64,000 nucleotides of DNA, from NCBI RefSeq assembly GCF_902859745.1, contig NZ_CADIJW010000005.1, positions 156,831-220,830 of the forward strand. Direction: 5' to 3'. The notes beneath the pieces are model-generated. The model had not been told where the DNA came from, did not search any database, and saw only the letters and a list, made by a program, of their open reading frames with translations. Positions 26,232 to 34,895 of this stretch are shown piece after piece (the stretch's first letter is position 1; the number at the start of each line of letters is the position of its first letter). This DNA is from Achromobacter dolens. GTDB lineage: Bacteria; Pseudomonadota; Gammaproteobacteria; Burkholderiales; Burkholderiaceae_B. Position numbers and translations under genes: made by a program.

Positions 26232-26837
26232 TCAGGCGTGCGGCAGCGTCGCCTGCATCGACGGGCGCTGGTTGAAGGCCTTGAACCATGCGGCGACGGC
26301 GGGGTGGCCGGCGCGCCAGTCGAAATCGGGATAGCGGAAGTCCAGATAGCCCAGGGCGCAGCCGACGGTGATGGTGCCGATGTCCAGGCGGCCTTCCAGG
26401 CGGGCGGCGGTCTTCTCGAGCAGCGCAAGGCCATCGCGCACCTTGCCCATCTGGCCTTCGTACCAGCCGTCCCAGCGCAGCGGCTCGGGACGCAGCACGG
26501 TCTCGTAGCGCGCCAGCAGCGCGGCGCCCAGCATGCCGTCGCCCAGCGATTGCTCGGCCAGCGCGGCCCAGCGGGTGGCGCCGGTGGGGAACAGCGCGCC
26601 CTTGCCCAGGTCGTTCAGGTATTCGCAGATGACGCGGCTGTCGAACAGGCGCTGGCCGTCGTCGGTGATCAGCGTCGGTACCTGGCCCAGCGGATTGTCC
26701 GGGATGATGTTCTGGTCGCGGGCCACGGGGCCGGCGGCGCTGGGCAGTTTCTCGATGCGGTCGGCCAGGCCCAGTTCGTGGGCGATGACCATGCATTTGC
26801 GCACGAAGGGCGAGGCGGGCGAGAAGTAGATCTTCAT
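26232..26837 (-). CDS. Glutathione S-transferase family protein
   Basis: A 201-residue cytosolic GST-like protein. The thioredoxin-fold N-terminal domain (MKIYFSPASPFVRKCMVIAH, then GQVPTLITDDGQRLFDSRVI with the cis-Pro and Ser that bind the glutathione gamma-glutamyl group) is followed by an all-helical C-terminal domain. It conjugates or isomerises using glutathione; the substrate is unknown. The ATG at 26837 is chosen because the beta-strand of the fold starts immediately; a start 39 bases upstream adds nothing conserved. It lies 25 bases downstream of the flavin dehydrogenase gene and may be the last gene of that catabolic unit. Confidence 0.9.
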   Translation of the reverse strand: MKIYFSPASPFVRKCMVIAHELGLADRIEKLPSAAGPVARDQNIIPDNPLGQVPTLITDDGQRLFDSRVICEYLNDLGKGALFPTGATRWAALAEQSLGDGMLGAALLARYETVLRPEPLRWDGWYEGQMGKVRDGLALLEKTAARLEGRLDIGTITVGCALGYLDFRYPDFDWRAGHPAVAAWFKAFNQRPSMQATLPHA

Positions 26838-26862
26838 GGGGTTCCTTGTCAGGGGTGGTGCG

Positions 26863-28569
26863 TCAGTGTTGGGCACGGGCCAGGTGTTGTCCAGCGACCC
26901 AGCCGAAAGTCAGGGCGGGTCCGAGCGTGATGCCGGGCGCGGGATAGGCGCCGCCCATGACGGAATGCATGTCGTTGCCGGCCACATAAAGGCCAGGGAT
27001 CGGCTGGCCGGCGGCGTCCAGCGCCTGCGCGTTGCCATTGGCGGCGATGCCGCAGGCGGTGCCGATGTCGCCGGCATAGACCTTGACCGCGTAGTACGGA
27101 CCGGCGCCGAGCGGGGCCAGGCAGGGGTTGGGCTGGTGCTCGGGATCGCCCAGGTAGCGGTTGTAGGCGGTGCTCCCCTTGCCGAAGTCCGGGTCCAGGC
27201 CTTGCGCCGCGTATTCGTTGTAGCGCGCGACGGTCGCGTGCAGCGCAGCGGGCGGCACGCCTAGTTTCTGCGCCAGCGCCTCCAGCGTTGTGCCTTGCAG
27301 CAGGTAGCCGGCATCGATGAGATGCTGGCGCGGCCGTCCGCCGGGCAGCGCCAGGCCCAGCCCCCACGTATCGATGAAGCGCTGATCGCACAGCAGGAAG
27401 GCGGGCATGGTCGGCGCCTGTTCGTGGCTGCGGTACATGGCCTGCACGAAGGCGTGGTACGAAGTCGATTCGTTGACGAAGCGGCGGCCGGCGCCGTTGA
27501 CGGCGATGAGGCCGGGCTTGGCGCGGTCCCACACCAGGTGGGGATAGTGCAGGCGCTTGCCCCCAGGTTGTTCCAGGATCGAAACCGGGGCCCAGAAGGC
27601 GGGACTGGAATGCCCCTGGCCCAGCGCCGCGCCGGCCTCCTCGGCCAGGCGGATGCCGTCGCCGGTATTGTCGCGCGGCGACATCGACCAGTCGTCGGTG
27701 GGGTGGGGATAGGTCTGGCGGCGGCGCGTCGAATCCCACGGAAAGCCGCCCGTGGCCATGACCACGCCACGGCGGGCGCGGATGTTGATGCGCCGGCCTT
27801 GATGCTCCACGGTGGCGCCCAGCACCGCGCCGTCGGCATCGCGCAGCAGCGCCAGCGCCGGCGTGTTCAGCCAGTACGGCACCTTGCGCGCCAGCATGGC
27901 GTGGAACAGTTGGGCGGCCAGCGCGTTGCCCAGCAGCAGACGGGTGCCGCGATGGTAGCCGCGCAGGCGGTCCGCGCCATAGCGCAGCACCAGTTTCATG
28001 GCGTGGCGCCATGACGCGAACGCGCGGGTGGCGCGCAGCAGGTGGCGCACGTCGGTGATGTTGACCATCATGCCGCCCAGCACCGTGAATTCCTTGAGCG
28101 GATCGCGCAGCGTCTTGAAATGGCGGCCCAGCTTGCGGCCGTCGAACTCCACCGGATCGAGCGAGCGGCCGCCCATGGCGGCGCCGGGCAGATCGGGGTA
28201 GTAGTCGGGCGAGGCGGTGCGCGCGGCCACCTGCAGGAAGCCGCGCGCGACCAGGTCATCCATCATGCGCGGGCCGGCGTCCAGATAGGCGCGCTTCATC
28301 TCGTCGGAGGCCGCGGCGCCGACGGTTTCCTGCAGATAGGTCCAGACCTTGTCGAAGCTGTCCGGATGGCCGGCGGCCTCGGTCTGCGCGTTCAGCGGTA
28401 TCCACAGCGCGCCGCCGGAAATGGCGGTCGAGCCGCCGATGCGGTCGGTCTTCTCGATGAGCAATACCTCCAGGCCCGCCACGCTGGCGGTCAGCGCGGC
28501 GCTCATGCCGCCCGCGCCCGAGCCGACCACGAGCGCGTCGACTTCCTTGTCCCACTTGATGCTGTCCAT
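26863..28569 (-). CDS. FAD-dependent dehydrogenase (3-ketosteroid-dehydrogenase/fumarate-reductase type)
   Basis: A 568-residue flavoprotein. The dinucleotide fold is at the N-terminus (DALVVGSGAGGMSAALTASV, then LLIEKTDRIGGSTAISGGALW), with internal GVVMATGGFPWD and a C-terminal FAD-binding NGNAQALDAAGQPIPGLYVAGND. The layout matches KstD-like and flavocytochrome-c-type FAD-binding proteins that desaturate or reduce ring or enoate substrates. It sits in a leftward series with SDR genes and a branched-chain-type importer, fitting catabolism of an alicyclic or steroid-like acid, but no substrate can be assigned. Confidence 0.88.
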   Translation of the reverse strand: MDSIKWDKEVDALVVGSGAGGMSAALTASVAGLEVLLIEKTDRIGGSTAISGGALWIPLNAQTEAAGHPDSFDKVWTYLQETVGAAASDEMKRAYLDAGPRMMDDLVARGFLQVAARTASPDYYPDLPGAAMGGRSLDPVEFDGRKLGRHFKTLRDPLKEFTVLGGMMVNITDVRHLLRATRAFASWRHAMKLVLRYGADRLRGYHRGTRLLLGNALAAQLFHAMLARKVPYWLNTPALALLRDADGAVLGATVEHQGRRINIRARRGVVMATGGFPWDSTRRRQTYPHPTDDWSMSPRDNTGDGIRLAEEAGAALGQGHSSPAFWAPVSILEQPGGKRLHYPHLVWDRAKPGLIAVNGAGRRFVNESTSYHAFVQAMYRSHEQAPTMPAFLLCDQRFIDTWGLGLALPGGRPRQHLIDAGYLLQGTTLEALAQKLGVPPAALHATVARYNEYAAQGLDPDFGKGSTAYNRYLGDPEHQPNPCLAPLGAGPYYAVKVYAGDIGTACGIAANGNAQALDAAGQPIPGLYVAGNDMHSVMGGAYPAPGITLGPALTFGWVAGQHLARAQH

Positions 28570-28574
28570 GCTGC

Positions 28575-29315
28575 CTATGCTCCCGACCCGCCGAGCGACT
28601 TGCCGCCGTCCACGAAAATCACCTGGCCGGTGATGAAGTCCATTTGCGGCGAGGCCAGGAACGACACCGCGTTGGCCACGTCTCGCGGCTGGCCGGCGCG
28701 GCCCGTGGGCTGTAGCGCCAACTGGGCCGCCAGGCGCTCGGGGCTCAGATTGCGCAGCAGCGGGGTGTCGATCAGCCCGGGCGCGATGGCGTTCACCAGG
28801 ATGCCGCGTGGCGCCAGTTCCATGGCCGAGGCGCGGGTGTAACCCACCAGCGCGGCCTTCGAGGCCACGTAGTGCGGATGGTTGCGCGCGCCCAGGTAGG
28901 CGCGCGAGGCGATGTTGACGATCTTGCCGCCGGCGGCCATGTCGCGCGCGGCTTCCTGCGTCAGCGTGGCCACCGCCAGCAGGTTGACGTCGAACATGCG
29001 GCAGTAGTCGTCGCTGGAGACGTCGAAGAACTTGCGCTCATCGAACAGGCCGGCGTTGTTGACCAGCGCCGCCAGCGGCGCCAGTTCGCGCACCAGGGCG
29101 CGGGTGGCGTGTTCGTCGGCCAGGTCGACCACGCGGTAGTCCACGTCCAGGCCCCGCGCGCGCAGCGCCTGGGTTTCCTGGTCGGCCAGGGCCGCGTTGC
29201 GGTCGGCCATGACGACCCGAAAGCCGTCGCGCGCCAGCCGCTCGACGATCGCCAGGCCCATGCCGCTGGCGCCGCCGGTGACCAGCGCGGTGCCGAGGGA
29301 GTTGAGGGGTTCCAT
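28575..29315 (-). CDS. SDR family oxidoreductase
   Basis: Classical SDR of 246 residues: TALVTGGASGMGLAIVERLA, ALVNNAGLFDE, catalytic Ser in IVNIASRAYLG, Tyr-x3-Lys in HPHYVASKAALV, and VNAIAPGLIDTPLL. It probably oxidises or reduces an alcohol or keto intermediate with NAD(H). It lies eight bases from the downstream SDR/ABC series and five bases before the flavin dehydrogenase, so all are probably in one transcript. Confidence 0.9.
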   Translation of the reverse strand: MEPLNSLGTALVTGGASGMGLAIVERLARDGFRVVMADRNAALADQETQALRARGLDVDYRVVDLADEHATRALVRELAPLAALVNNAGLFDERKFFDVSSDDYCRMFDVNLLAVATLTQEAARDMAAGGKIVNIASRAYLGARNHPHYVASKAALVGYTRASAMELAPRGILVNAIAPGLIDTPLLRNLSPERLAAQLALQPTGRAGQPRDVANAVSFLASPQMDFITGQVIFVDGGKSLGGSGA

Positions 29316-29323
29316 ATCGATTC

Positions 29324-30079
29324 CTATACGGCCAGGTAGCCGCCGTCCACCGGCAGCACCACGCCATTGACGTAGCTGGCCATGTCCGAGGCCAGGAACA
29401 ACACCGGGCCGACGATCTCGTCGGCGCGTCCGGCCCGCGCCATGGGCGCGCGCCGCATATACCAGTCGGTGCCGTGGGCCTGGGCGCGCTGGCCGGCGGT
29501 CATCTCGGTTTCCATCAGGCCGGGGGCCACGGCGTTGACTCGCACGCCGTGCGGCGCCAGGTCGCGCGCCAGCACTTCGGTGAAGGAGCGGACGCCGCCC
29601 TTGGAGACCACGTAGCCGGCGGTCGAGATGCCGCAGCCGTAGGCCACGATCGAGCACAGGTTGACGATGGCGCCGCGGCGGGCCTTGAGCTGTTCGACGA
29701 AGGCATGGGTGACGTTGAAGGTGCCCTGCAGGTTCACGTTCATCACGCGTTCCCAGATCTGCGGCGTCTGCGGATCGTCGAACGGCGCCCGCGCCGAGAT
29801 GCCGGCGTTGTTGACGAGCACGTCGATGGGGCCGTGGCGCGCTTCGCATTCGGCGGCGAAGGCGCGCACCGCGGCGGCGTCGGTCACGTCCAGCGCGGCA
29901 TCGATGGCGCGGCCGCCCGCGGCCGCGAGGGCCTGGGCGCTGGCGCGCGCCAGGGCGGGGTCGAGGTCGGCCACGATCACGCTGGCGCCTTCGCGGGCGA
30001 AGCCCTGCGCGATGGTGGCGCCCAGGCCGCGCCCGGCGCCGGTGACCAGGACTCGCTTGTCTTGCATCATCAGGGTCAT
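29324..30079 (-). CDS. SDR family oxidoreductase
   Basis: Classical SDR of 251 residues: RVLVTGAGRGLGATIAQGFA, DVLVNNAGISARAP, Ser in LCSIVAYGCGIS, Tyr-x3-Lys in STAGYVVSKGGVR, and VNAVAPGLMETEM. It resembles beta-ketoacyl-ACP reductase-type SDRs. An internal ATG four codons in (MQDKRVLVTG) is an equally good start. It starts 13 bases after livF and is followed by a second SDR after eight bases, implying sequential redox steps on one substrate. Confidence 0.88.
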   Translation of the reverse strand: MTLMMQDKRVLVTGAGRGLGATIAQGFAREGASVIVADLDPALARASAQALAAAGGRAIDAALDVTDAAAVRAFAAECEARHGPIDVLVNNAGISARAPFDDPQTPQIWERVMNVNLQGTFNVTHAFVEQLKARRGAIVNLCSIVAYGCGISTAGYVVSKGGVRSFTEVLARDLAPHGVRVNAVAPGLMETEMTAGQRAQAHGTDWYMRRAPMARAGRADEIVGPVLFLASDMASYVNGVVLPVDGGYLAV

Positions 30080-30092
30080 GGTGTGTTGGCTC

Positions 30093-30812
30093 CTAGCCGC
30101 CCAGGTAGGCGCGCTGCACGCCTTCGTCGCTGGCCAGCGCGGCCGATGCGCCTTCCAGCGCGATCTCGCCGTTTTCCAGGATGTAGGCGTAGCTGGACAC
30201 CGACAGCGCCAGCTTCACGTTCTGTTCCACCAGCAGGATGGTGATGCCCTGCTCGCGGTTCAGGCGCAGCACGATGTCGAAGATCTGTTCCACCACCAGC
30301 GGCGACAGGCCCATGGAGGGTTCGTCCAGCAGGATCATGCGCGGTCGCGCCATCATGGCGCGACCGGTGGCCAGCATCTGCTGTTCGCCGCCCGACAGGG
30401 TGGCGGCCTTCTGCTCGAAGCGCTCGCGCAGCCGCGGGAAGGTGTCGCAGACCATGTCCAGGTCGGCCTTGACCGCCTGGCGGTCCTGGCGCAGGTAGGC
30501 GCCCATCTCCAGGTTCTCACGCACGCTCATCTCGCGGAAGATCTCGCGGCCTTCCGGCACCTGCACGATGCCGCGGCCGACGATGGCGTCAGCCGGCTGG
30601 CGGTGTATCGCTTCGCCGGCAAAGCGCACGCTGCCCGCGGTGGGCGTCACCAGCCGCGAGATCACGTTGAGCGTGGTGGACTTGCCGGCGCCGTTGGCGC
30701 CCAGCAGCGCGACGATGGCGCCTTGCGGCACCTTCAGCGACACATCCTGCAGGGCGCGGATATTGCCGTAGGCGGCGCTGACCGATTCGACTTCAAGCAG
30801 GTTCTCAGCCAC
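30093..30812 (-). CDS. livF: Branched-chain-type ABC transporter ATP-binding protein LivF
   Basis: ATPase of the HAAT (branched-chain amino acid-type) importer, 239 residues. Walker A GANGAGKSTTLNV, signature LSGGEQQMLATGRAMMA, Walker B RMILLDEPSMGLSPLVVEQ, and the H-loop position replaced by VEQNV as is typical of LivF. The GTG at 30812 is chosen: GGGAG lies upstream, it overlaps the livG stop, and the conserved LLEVESVSAAYG follows. An ATG at 30848 would add residues from within livG. Liv-type systems with catabolic neighbours often import aromatic or alicyclic acids rather than amino acids. Confidence 0.93.
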   Translation of the reverse strand: MAENLLEVESVSAAYGNIRALQDVSLKVPQGAIVALLGANGAGKSTTLNVISRLVTPTAGSVRFAGEAIHRQPADAIVGRGIVQVPEGREIFREMSVRENLEMGAYLRQDRQAVKADLDMVCDTFPRLRERFEQKAATLSGGEQQMLATGRAMMARPRMILLDEPSMGLSPLVVEQIFDIVLRLNREQGITILLVEQNVKLALSVSSYAYILENGEIALEGASAALASDEGVQRAYLGG

Positions 30813-31569
30813 CGGCGGCTCCCTTGCCCAGATAGGCTTCGATGACACGGGGGTTGCTGCGCACCTCCGCGGGCGTGCCTTCGGCGATCTTCTCGCCGAA
30901 TGACATGACGGTGATGCGATCCGAGATCGACATCACCAGTTGCATCACGTGCTCGACCAGCAGCACCGTGATGCCGTCGCGTTCGCACAGCTCGGTGAGG
31001 ATGCGGTCGAGCGTCTCGATCTCGCGGTTGCGCAGGCCGGCGGCGGGCTCGTCCAGCAACAGCAGCTTGGGCGAGATGGCCAGCGCGCGCGCCAGTTCCA
31101 GCATCTTCTGGCGGCCGAAGTCCAGGCTGCACGCGGGCGTGTCGAGGAAGTCGGCCAGGCCGACGCGTTCGAGCAGGTGCTCGACGCGTTCGCGCGCCTC
31201 GGCATTGGCCGGGCGCAGCAGGCGCGCGGCCGTGCTGGCGCCGTGCGCATAGGTGCCCAGCAGCGCGTTCTCGCGCACCGTCAGCGCGCTGAACAGTTCC
31301 AGGTTCTGGAAGGTGCGGGCCACGCCCAGCGCGGCCATTTCGTGCGGCTTCTTCTTCGTGATGTCGACGCCGTCGAACACAATGCGGCCCTGCGTCGGCC
31401 GGTAGTAGCGCGAGACGCAGTTGAAGGTGGTGGACTTGCCGGCGCCGTTGGGGCCGATCAGCGCGTGGATGCGGCCGCGCTCGACCTGCATCGACAGGCC
31501 GTTGATGGCGGTCAGACCGCCGAACTTCACCGTCAGGCCCTGGACGTCGAGGTAGGGGTGGGCGCTCAT
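30805..31569 (-). CDS. livG: Branched-chain-type ABC transporter ATP-binding protein LivG
   Basis: ATPase of 254 residues: Walker A GPNGAGKSTTFNCV, Walker B KLLLLDEPAAGLRNRE and H-loop LLVEHVMQLVM. The signature loop reads SLDFGRQKMLELARALA instead of the common LSxGxQR, which is usual for LivG homologues. The first residues MSAHPYLDVQGLTVKFGG follow the ATG at 31569, which overlaps livM by four bases. It pairs with LivF to energise the LivHM permease. Confidence 0.93.
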   Translation of the reverse strand: MSAHPYLDVQGLTVKFGGLTAINGLSMQVERGRIHALIGPNGAGKSTTFNCVSRYYRPTQGRIVFDGVDITKKKPHEMAALGVARTFQNLELFSALTVRENALLGTYAHGASTAARLLRPANAEARERVEHLLERVGLADFLDTPACSLDFGRQKMLELARALAISPKLLLLDEPAAGLRNREIETLDRILTELCERDGITVLLVEHVMQLVMSISDRITVMSFGEKIAEGTPAEVRSNPRVIEAYLGKGAAGG

Positions 31570-32570
31570 GCCGCGCTCCTTTGCGTGGGTTTGGCGGTGG
31601 CGCCCTGGGCGCCCCGGCGCGCGGGCAACGGGGCGGCCGGCGGCGGCGCGCGGCGGCGCGCCTCGCGGCTGGCGAACAGGCCCTTGGGCGCGAACATCAT
31701 GAAGCCCATCAGGATCACGCCGTAGATGATTTCCTGGAACGACAGCGCCTGGCGCAGCAGCTCCGAGATCAGGCCGAAGCCGATGGCGCCGGCGATGGCG
31801 CCGCGCACCGAGCCGATGCCGCCCACCACCACCATGGTGAGGATCAGGATGGTGGTCTGGAAGCCCAGGCTTTCCGGGTGGATGAACGAGGCGAAGGTGG
31901 TGTACATGCCGCCGGCGATGCCGGCGTAGGCGGCCGACAGCGTGAAGGCGGTGCGCTTGATGGCGTTGACGTTCACCCCCATGGCCTGCGCCGCCACGTC
32001 GCTCTCGCGCACGGCGCGAAAAGCCGAGCCTAGCTGCGAGCGCGACAGCGCCACGGTGATCCACAGCAGCAGCGCGGCGATCGCGACCACGAACGGATAG
32101 GCCTTGATGTCGGTCACCAGTTCATAGCCGAACAGCGTGGCCGGCGAAATGCGGAAGCCGTTCGAGCCATTGGTCACCGACTGCCAGTTCAGGAACACCC
32201 ACTGCATCGCTTCGCCGAAGGCGAAGGTCGACAGCGCCAGGTAGATGTCGCGCATGCGCAGCGCCAGGGCGCCGATGACGTAGCCCAGCAGCGCGGCCAG
32301 CAGCCCGCCCGCCAGGATCGAGACGAAGAAGGGCGGATGCCAGAGGTTGTTGATCAACCCCGCCGTATAGATGCCGACGCCATAGAACGCGGCATGCGAC
32401 AGGGCGAACTGTCCGGTCTCGCCGATGACGATGTGCAGGCCCAGGGCCAGCACCACGAACACCATCAGCAGGTTGACGACGTAGATCACATAGCCGCTGG
32501 CCATGAACGGCAGGGCCGCCAGCGCCACGGCCATCAGCGCCAGCAGGGCGCGGTCGGTATTGGATTTCAT
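31566..32570 (-). CDS. livM: Branched-chain-type ABC transporter permease LivM
   Basis: Inner-membrane permease of 334 residues with about nine or ten hydrophobic segments. Family features are GLHIVIGETGQFALSHAAFYGVG (in part), RMRDIYLALSTFAFGEAM, and the EAA-like loop AVRESDVAAQAMGVNVNAIK. A Pro/Arg/Ala-rich tail (about residues 305-334) is longer than in many LivM proteins. The ATG at 32570 overlaps livH by four bases. Confidence 0.93.
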   Translation of the reverse strand: MKSNTDRALLALMAVALAALPFMASGYVIYVVNLLMVFVVLALGLHIVIGETGQFALSHAAFYGVGIYTAGLINNLWHPPFFVSILAGGLLAALLGYVIGALALRMRDIYLALSTFAFGEAMQWVFLNWQSVTNGSNGFRISPATLFGYELVTDIKAYPFVVAIAALLLWITVALSRSQLGSAFRAVRESDVAAQAMGVNVNAIKRTAFTLSAAYAGIAGGMYTTFASFIHPESLGFQTTILILTMVVVGGIGSVRGAIAGAIGFGLISELLRQALSFQEIIYGVILMGFMMFAPKGLFASREARRRAPPPAAPLPARRGAQGATAKPTQRSAA

Positions 32571-33469
32571 ACTTTCTTCACCTGCAGTTTGCCACCCAGC
32601 AGGCCTTGCGGACGCAGCAGCAGCACCACCATGATGGCGACGAAGGGCGCCACCACGATGGCGTTGGTCGAAATGAACAGGCCCACCAGGTTCTCGGCCA
32701 CGCCGATCACGAAACCGCCGACCACCGCGCCGGGCAGGCTGGTGATGCCGCCGATGATGGCGGCCGCGTAGGCCAGGATGGCGATGTGGCCGATGTCCGG
32801 CGTGATCAGGATCTTGGGCGTGATGAGCAGCGCGGCCACGGCCGAGATCAGCCCGGACAGCGCCCACACCATCATGCGGATGCGCGTCAGGTTCACGCCC
32901 ACCAGGCGCGCGGCCTTGGGATTCATGCCGACGGCGCGCATGGCCTTGCCGACACGCGTATAGGTGAACATCCCGTACAGCAGCAGCATCACGCCCACGG
33001 CCACGGCGAAGATCACCAGGTCCAGTTGCGTCAGCACGGCGTCGCCGATGAGGATGGCGTCGGTCGTAGCCAGCGGCGGCAGCGAGCGCGGCGTGTCGCC
33101 CAGCCCGCTCTGGCGCACCAGCCCTTTAAGGGCGTAGGCCAGGCCCAGCGTGGCGATCACCATCTGCACGCCAACGCCCTTGGAGGCGATGACGCGCTCC
33201 ATGACGACGCGCTGGAACAGGCCGGAGACCACGGCCACCACGGCCAGCGTCACCGGAATGACCGCCAGGTAGGGCCAGCCCATCACCAGGGTCAGGAACA
33301 GGGCGATGTAGCCCCCGACCATGAAGATCTCGCCCTGGGCGAAGTTGGGCACGTCGGTGGTCTTGAAGATAATGACAACGGCGACCGCCAGCAGCGCGTA
33401 CACGCTGCCCGTCACCAGTCCCGACAGCACCCCCTGCTGCAGGAACAACCAGATATCGGCAAAGCTCAT
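32567..33469 (-). CDS. livH: Branched-chain-type ABC transporter permease LivH
   Basis: Inner-membrane permease of 300 residues with about eight hydrophobic segments: QGVLSGLVTGSVYALLAVAV, NFAQGEIFMVGGYIALF, and the EAA-like loop TRVGKAMRAVGMNPKAARL. The ATG at 33469 starts the conserved region. A 122-base gap with a GC hairpin (about 33485-33515) separates it from the binding-protein gene, which may reduce readthrough and keep the periplasmic protein in excess. Confidence 0.93.
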   Translation of the reverse strand: MSFADIWLFLQQGVLSGLVTGSVYALLAVAVVIIFKTTDVPNFAQGEIFMVGGYIALFLTLVMGWPYLAVIPVTLAVVAVVSGLFQRVVMERVIASKGVGVQMVIATLGLAYALKGLVRQSGLGDTPRSLPPLATTDAILIGDAVLTQLDLVIFAVAVGVMLLLYGMFTYTRVGKAMRAVGMNPKAARLVGVNLTRIRMMVWALSGLISAVAALLITPKILITPDIGHIAILAYAAAIIGGITSLPGAVVGGFVIGVAENLVGLFISTNAIVVAPFVAIMVVLLLRPQGLLGGKLQVKKV

Positions 33470-33591
33470 GATGGTCTCCGGCGGTCCGCGCGGCGCTGCG
33501 CCGCGGCGCGGACTGGGTGCGCTGTCCCGCAGATGCGCCAGCACGTCGTGCGCACGTATCTACGGGACAGCACACCGGCCTGTGGCGGCGG

Positions 33592-34803
33592 TTACGGTTG
33601 GTACTGCCAGACGCTCTTGAAGGCGCCGGGCACGAGCGACATGTTGGTGCCGTCGAACTTGATGTAGATGGCCGCTTCCTGCGCGGCGCGGTCGTTCGGG
33701 CCGAACTCGATCGGGCCGGCCATGACGCCGGAATCGAACTTCATGGTCTCCAGCGCGGCCAGCACCTTCTCGCGGGTGGGCTGCGGGCCGGCGGCCTTGA
33801 GCGCATTGACCACCGCCATCGCCGGCGGCAGGCCGTAGGGCATGTAGGTCTGCGGGTGGCCGGGCTTGGCGGCCAGGTCCGGATAGGCCTGCTTGTACAT
33901 GTCGTAGACCCAGGTCAGCTTGGGCCCGCCGGGCATGTCGCTCAGCACTTCCTGGATGTAGACATTCTTGAAGGCGTCCTTGTTGCCGACGTTCTCCACC
34001 AGTTGCTTCAGGTCGGCGGTGCCGTTGACGGCCAGCACGATGGGCTTGTTCCAGCCCAGTTCCTGCGCCTTCTTGATGATCAGCGCGGCGGGGCGGGCAT
34101 AGGTCGTCAGCAGCAGCACGTCCGGGTTGGCGGCGCGGATCTTGAGCATCGGCGCGGTGACGTCGGTGATGTTGGGATTGACCGATTGCACCTGCAGGTT
34201 CACGTTGCCCAACTGCTTGGCCTGGGCCTGCGCGGCTTCCAGGTTCCAGCCGCCGTAGGCGTCGTCGTGGTTGATGTAGCCGATCTTGGCGGCCTTCAGG
34301 TGCTCGTTGGCGAACTGCACCATCGAGCCGCCCACGGCGTGCTGCGAGATCGAGAACGCGCCGTAGATGTATTTGGACGGCGGATACAGCGCGCCGTCGC
34401 CCGAGGCGTTGAGCATGACCAGCGGCACCTTCTCGCGCTCGACGTATTCGCGCGCGGCCACCACGGCGGCCGAGCATGAGCCGCCGTTCAGCAGGAACAC
34501 CTTGTCCTGCTCGGTCAGCTTCTTGACCGCCGCCACCAGGTCGTTGGCGTTGCAGCGGTCGTCCTCGATCACCAGTTCGATCTGGCGGCCGTGGACGCCG
34601 CCTTCCTTGTTGACCTTGGCGTACCACATCTTGGCGGCGTTCAGCACGTCAAAGCCATAGGCCATGCCGCTGCCCGAGAGGGGCGCGAACAGGCCGATGC
34701 GGATGGTCTTGTCGGTGATGCCGGGTTCCTGCTGGGCCTGGGCGGAGGCGCCCAGGGCAAGGGCGCATAGCGCGGCGGCCGCGTGGCGGCGAAGAGGCTT
34801 CAT
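33592..34803 (-). CDS. ABC transporter substrate-binding protein (LivJ/K family)
   Basis: Periplasmic binding protein of 403 residues, Leu/Ile/Val-binding fold type I. The signal peptide (MKPLRRHAAAALCALALGAS) is cleaved near AQAQQEPG. The mature protein shows IRIGLFAPLSGSGMAYGFDV, VHGRQIELVIEDDRCNANDL, LLNGGSCSAAVVAAREYVE and GYINHDDAYGGWNLEA. It supplies substrate to LivHMGF, encoded downstream. The ligand is unclear; the neighbouring SDR and flavin dehydrogenase genes argue for a carboxylic acid rather than leucine. The ATG at 34803 is used because the signal peptide starts there. Confidence 0.92.
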   Translation of the reverse strand: MKPLRRHAAAALCALALGASAQAQQEPGITDKTIRIGLFAPLSGSGMAYGFDVLNAAKMWYAKVNKEGGVHGRQIELVIEDDRCNANDLVAAVKKLTEQDKVFLLNGGSCSAAVVAAREYVEREKVPLVMLNASGDGALYPPSKYIYGAFSISQHAVGGSMVQFANEHLKAAKIGYINHDDAYGGWNLEAAQAQAKQLGNVNLQVQSVNPNITDVTAPMLKIRAANPDVLLLTTYARPAALIIKKAQELGWNKPIVLAVNGTADLKQLVENVGNKDAFKNVYIQEVLSDMPGGPKLTWVYDMYKQAYPDLAAKPGHPQTYMPYGLPPAMAVVNALKAAGPQPTREKVLAALETMKFDSGVMAGPIEFGPNDRAAQEAAIYIKFDGTNMSLVPGAFKSVWQYQP

Positions 34804-34895
34804 GGTTTGTCTCCCGTTTTTTGAGTGCGCGCCTTTATCCATGGCGCGTTGCTGCGTGGCGGCTAGGCCGCCGGATTGGGTTCACGGCACAGTGT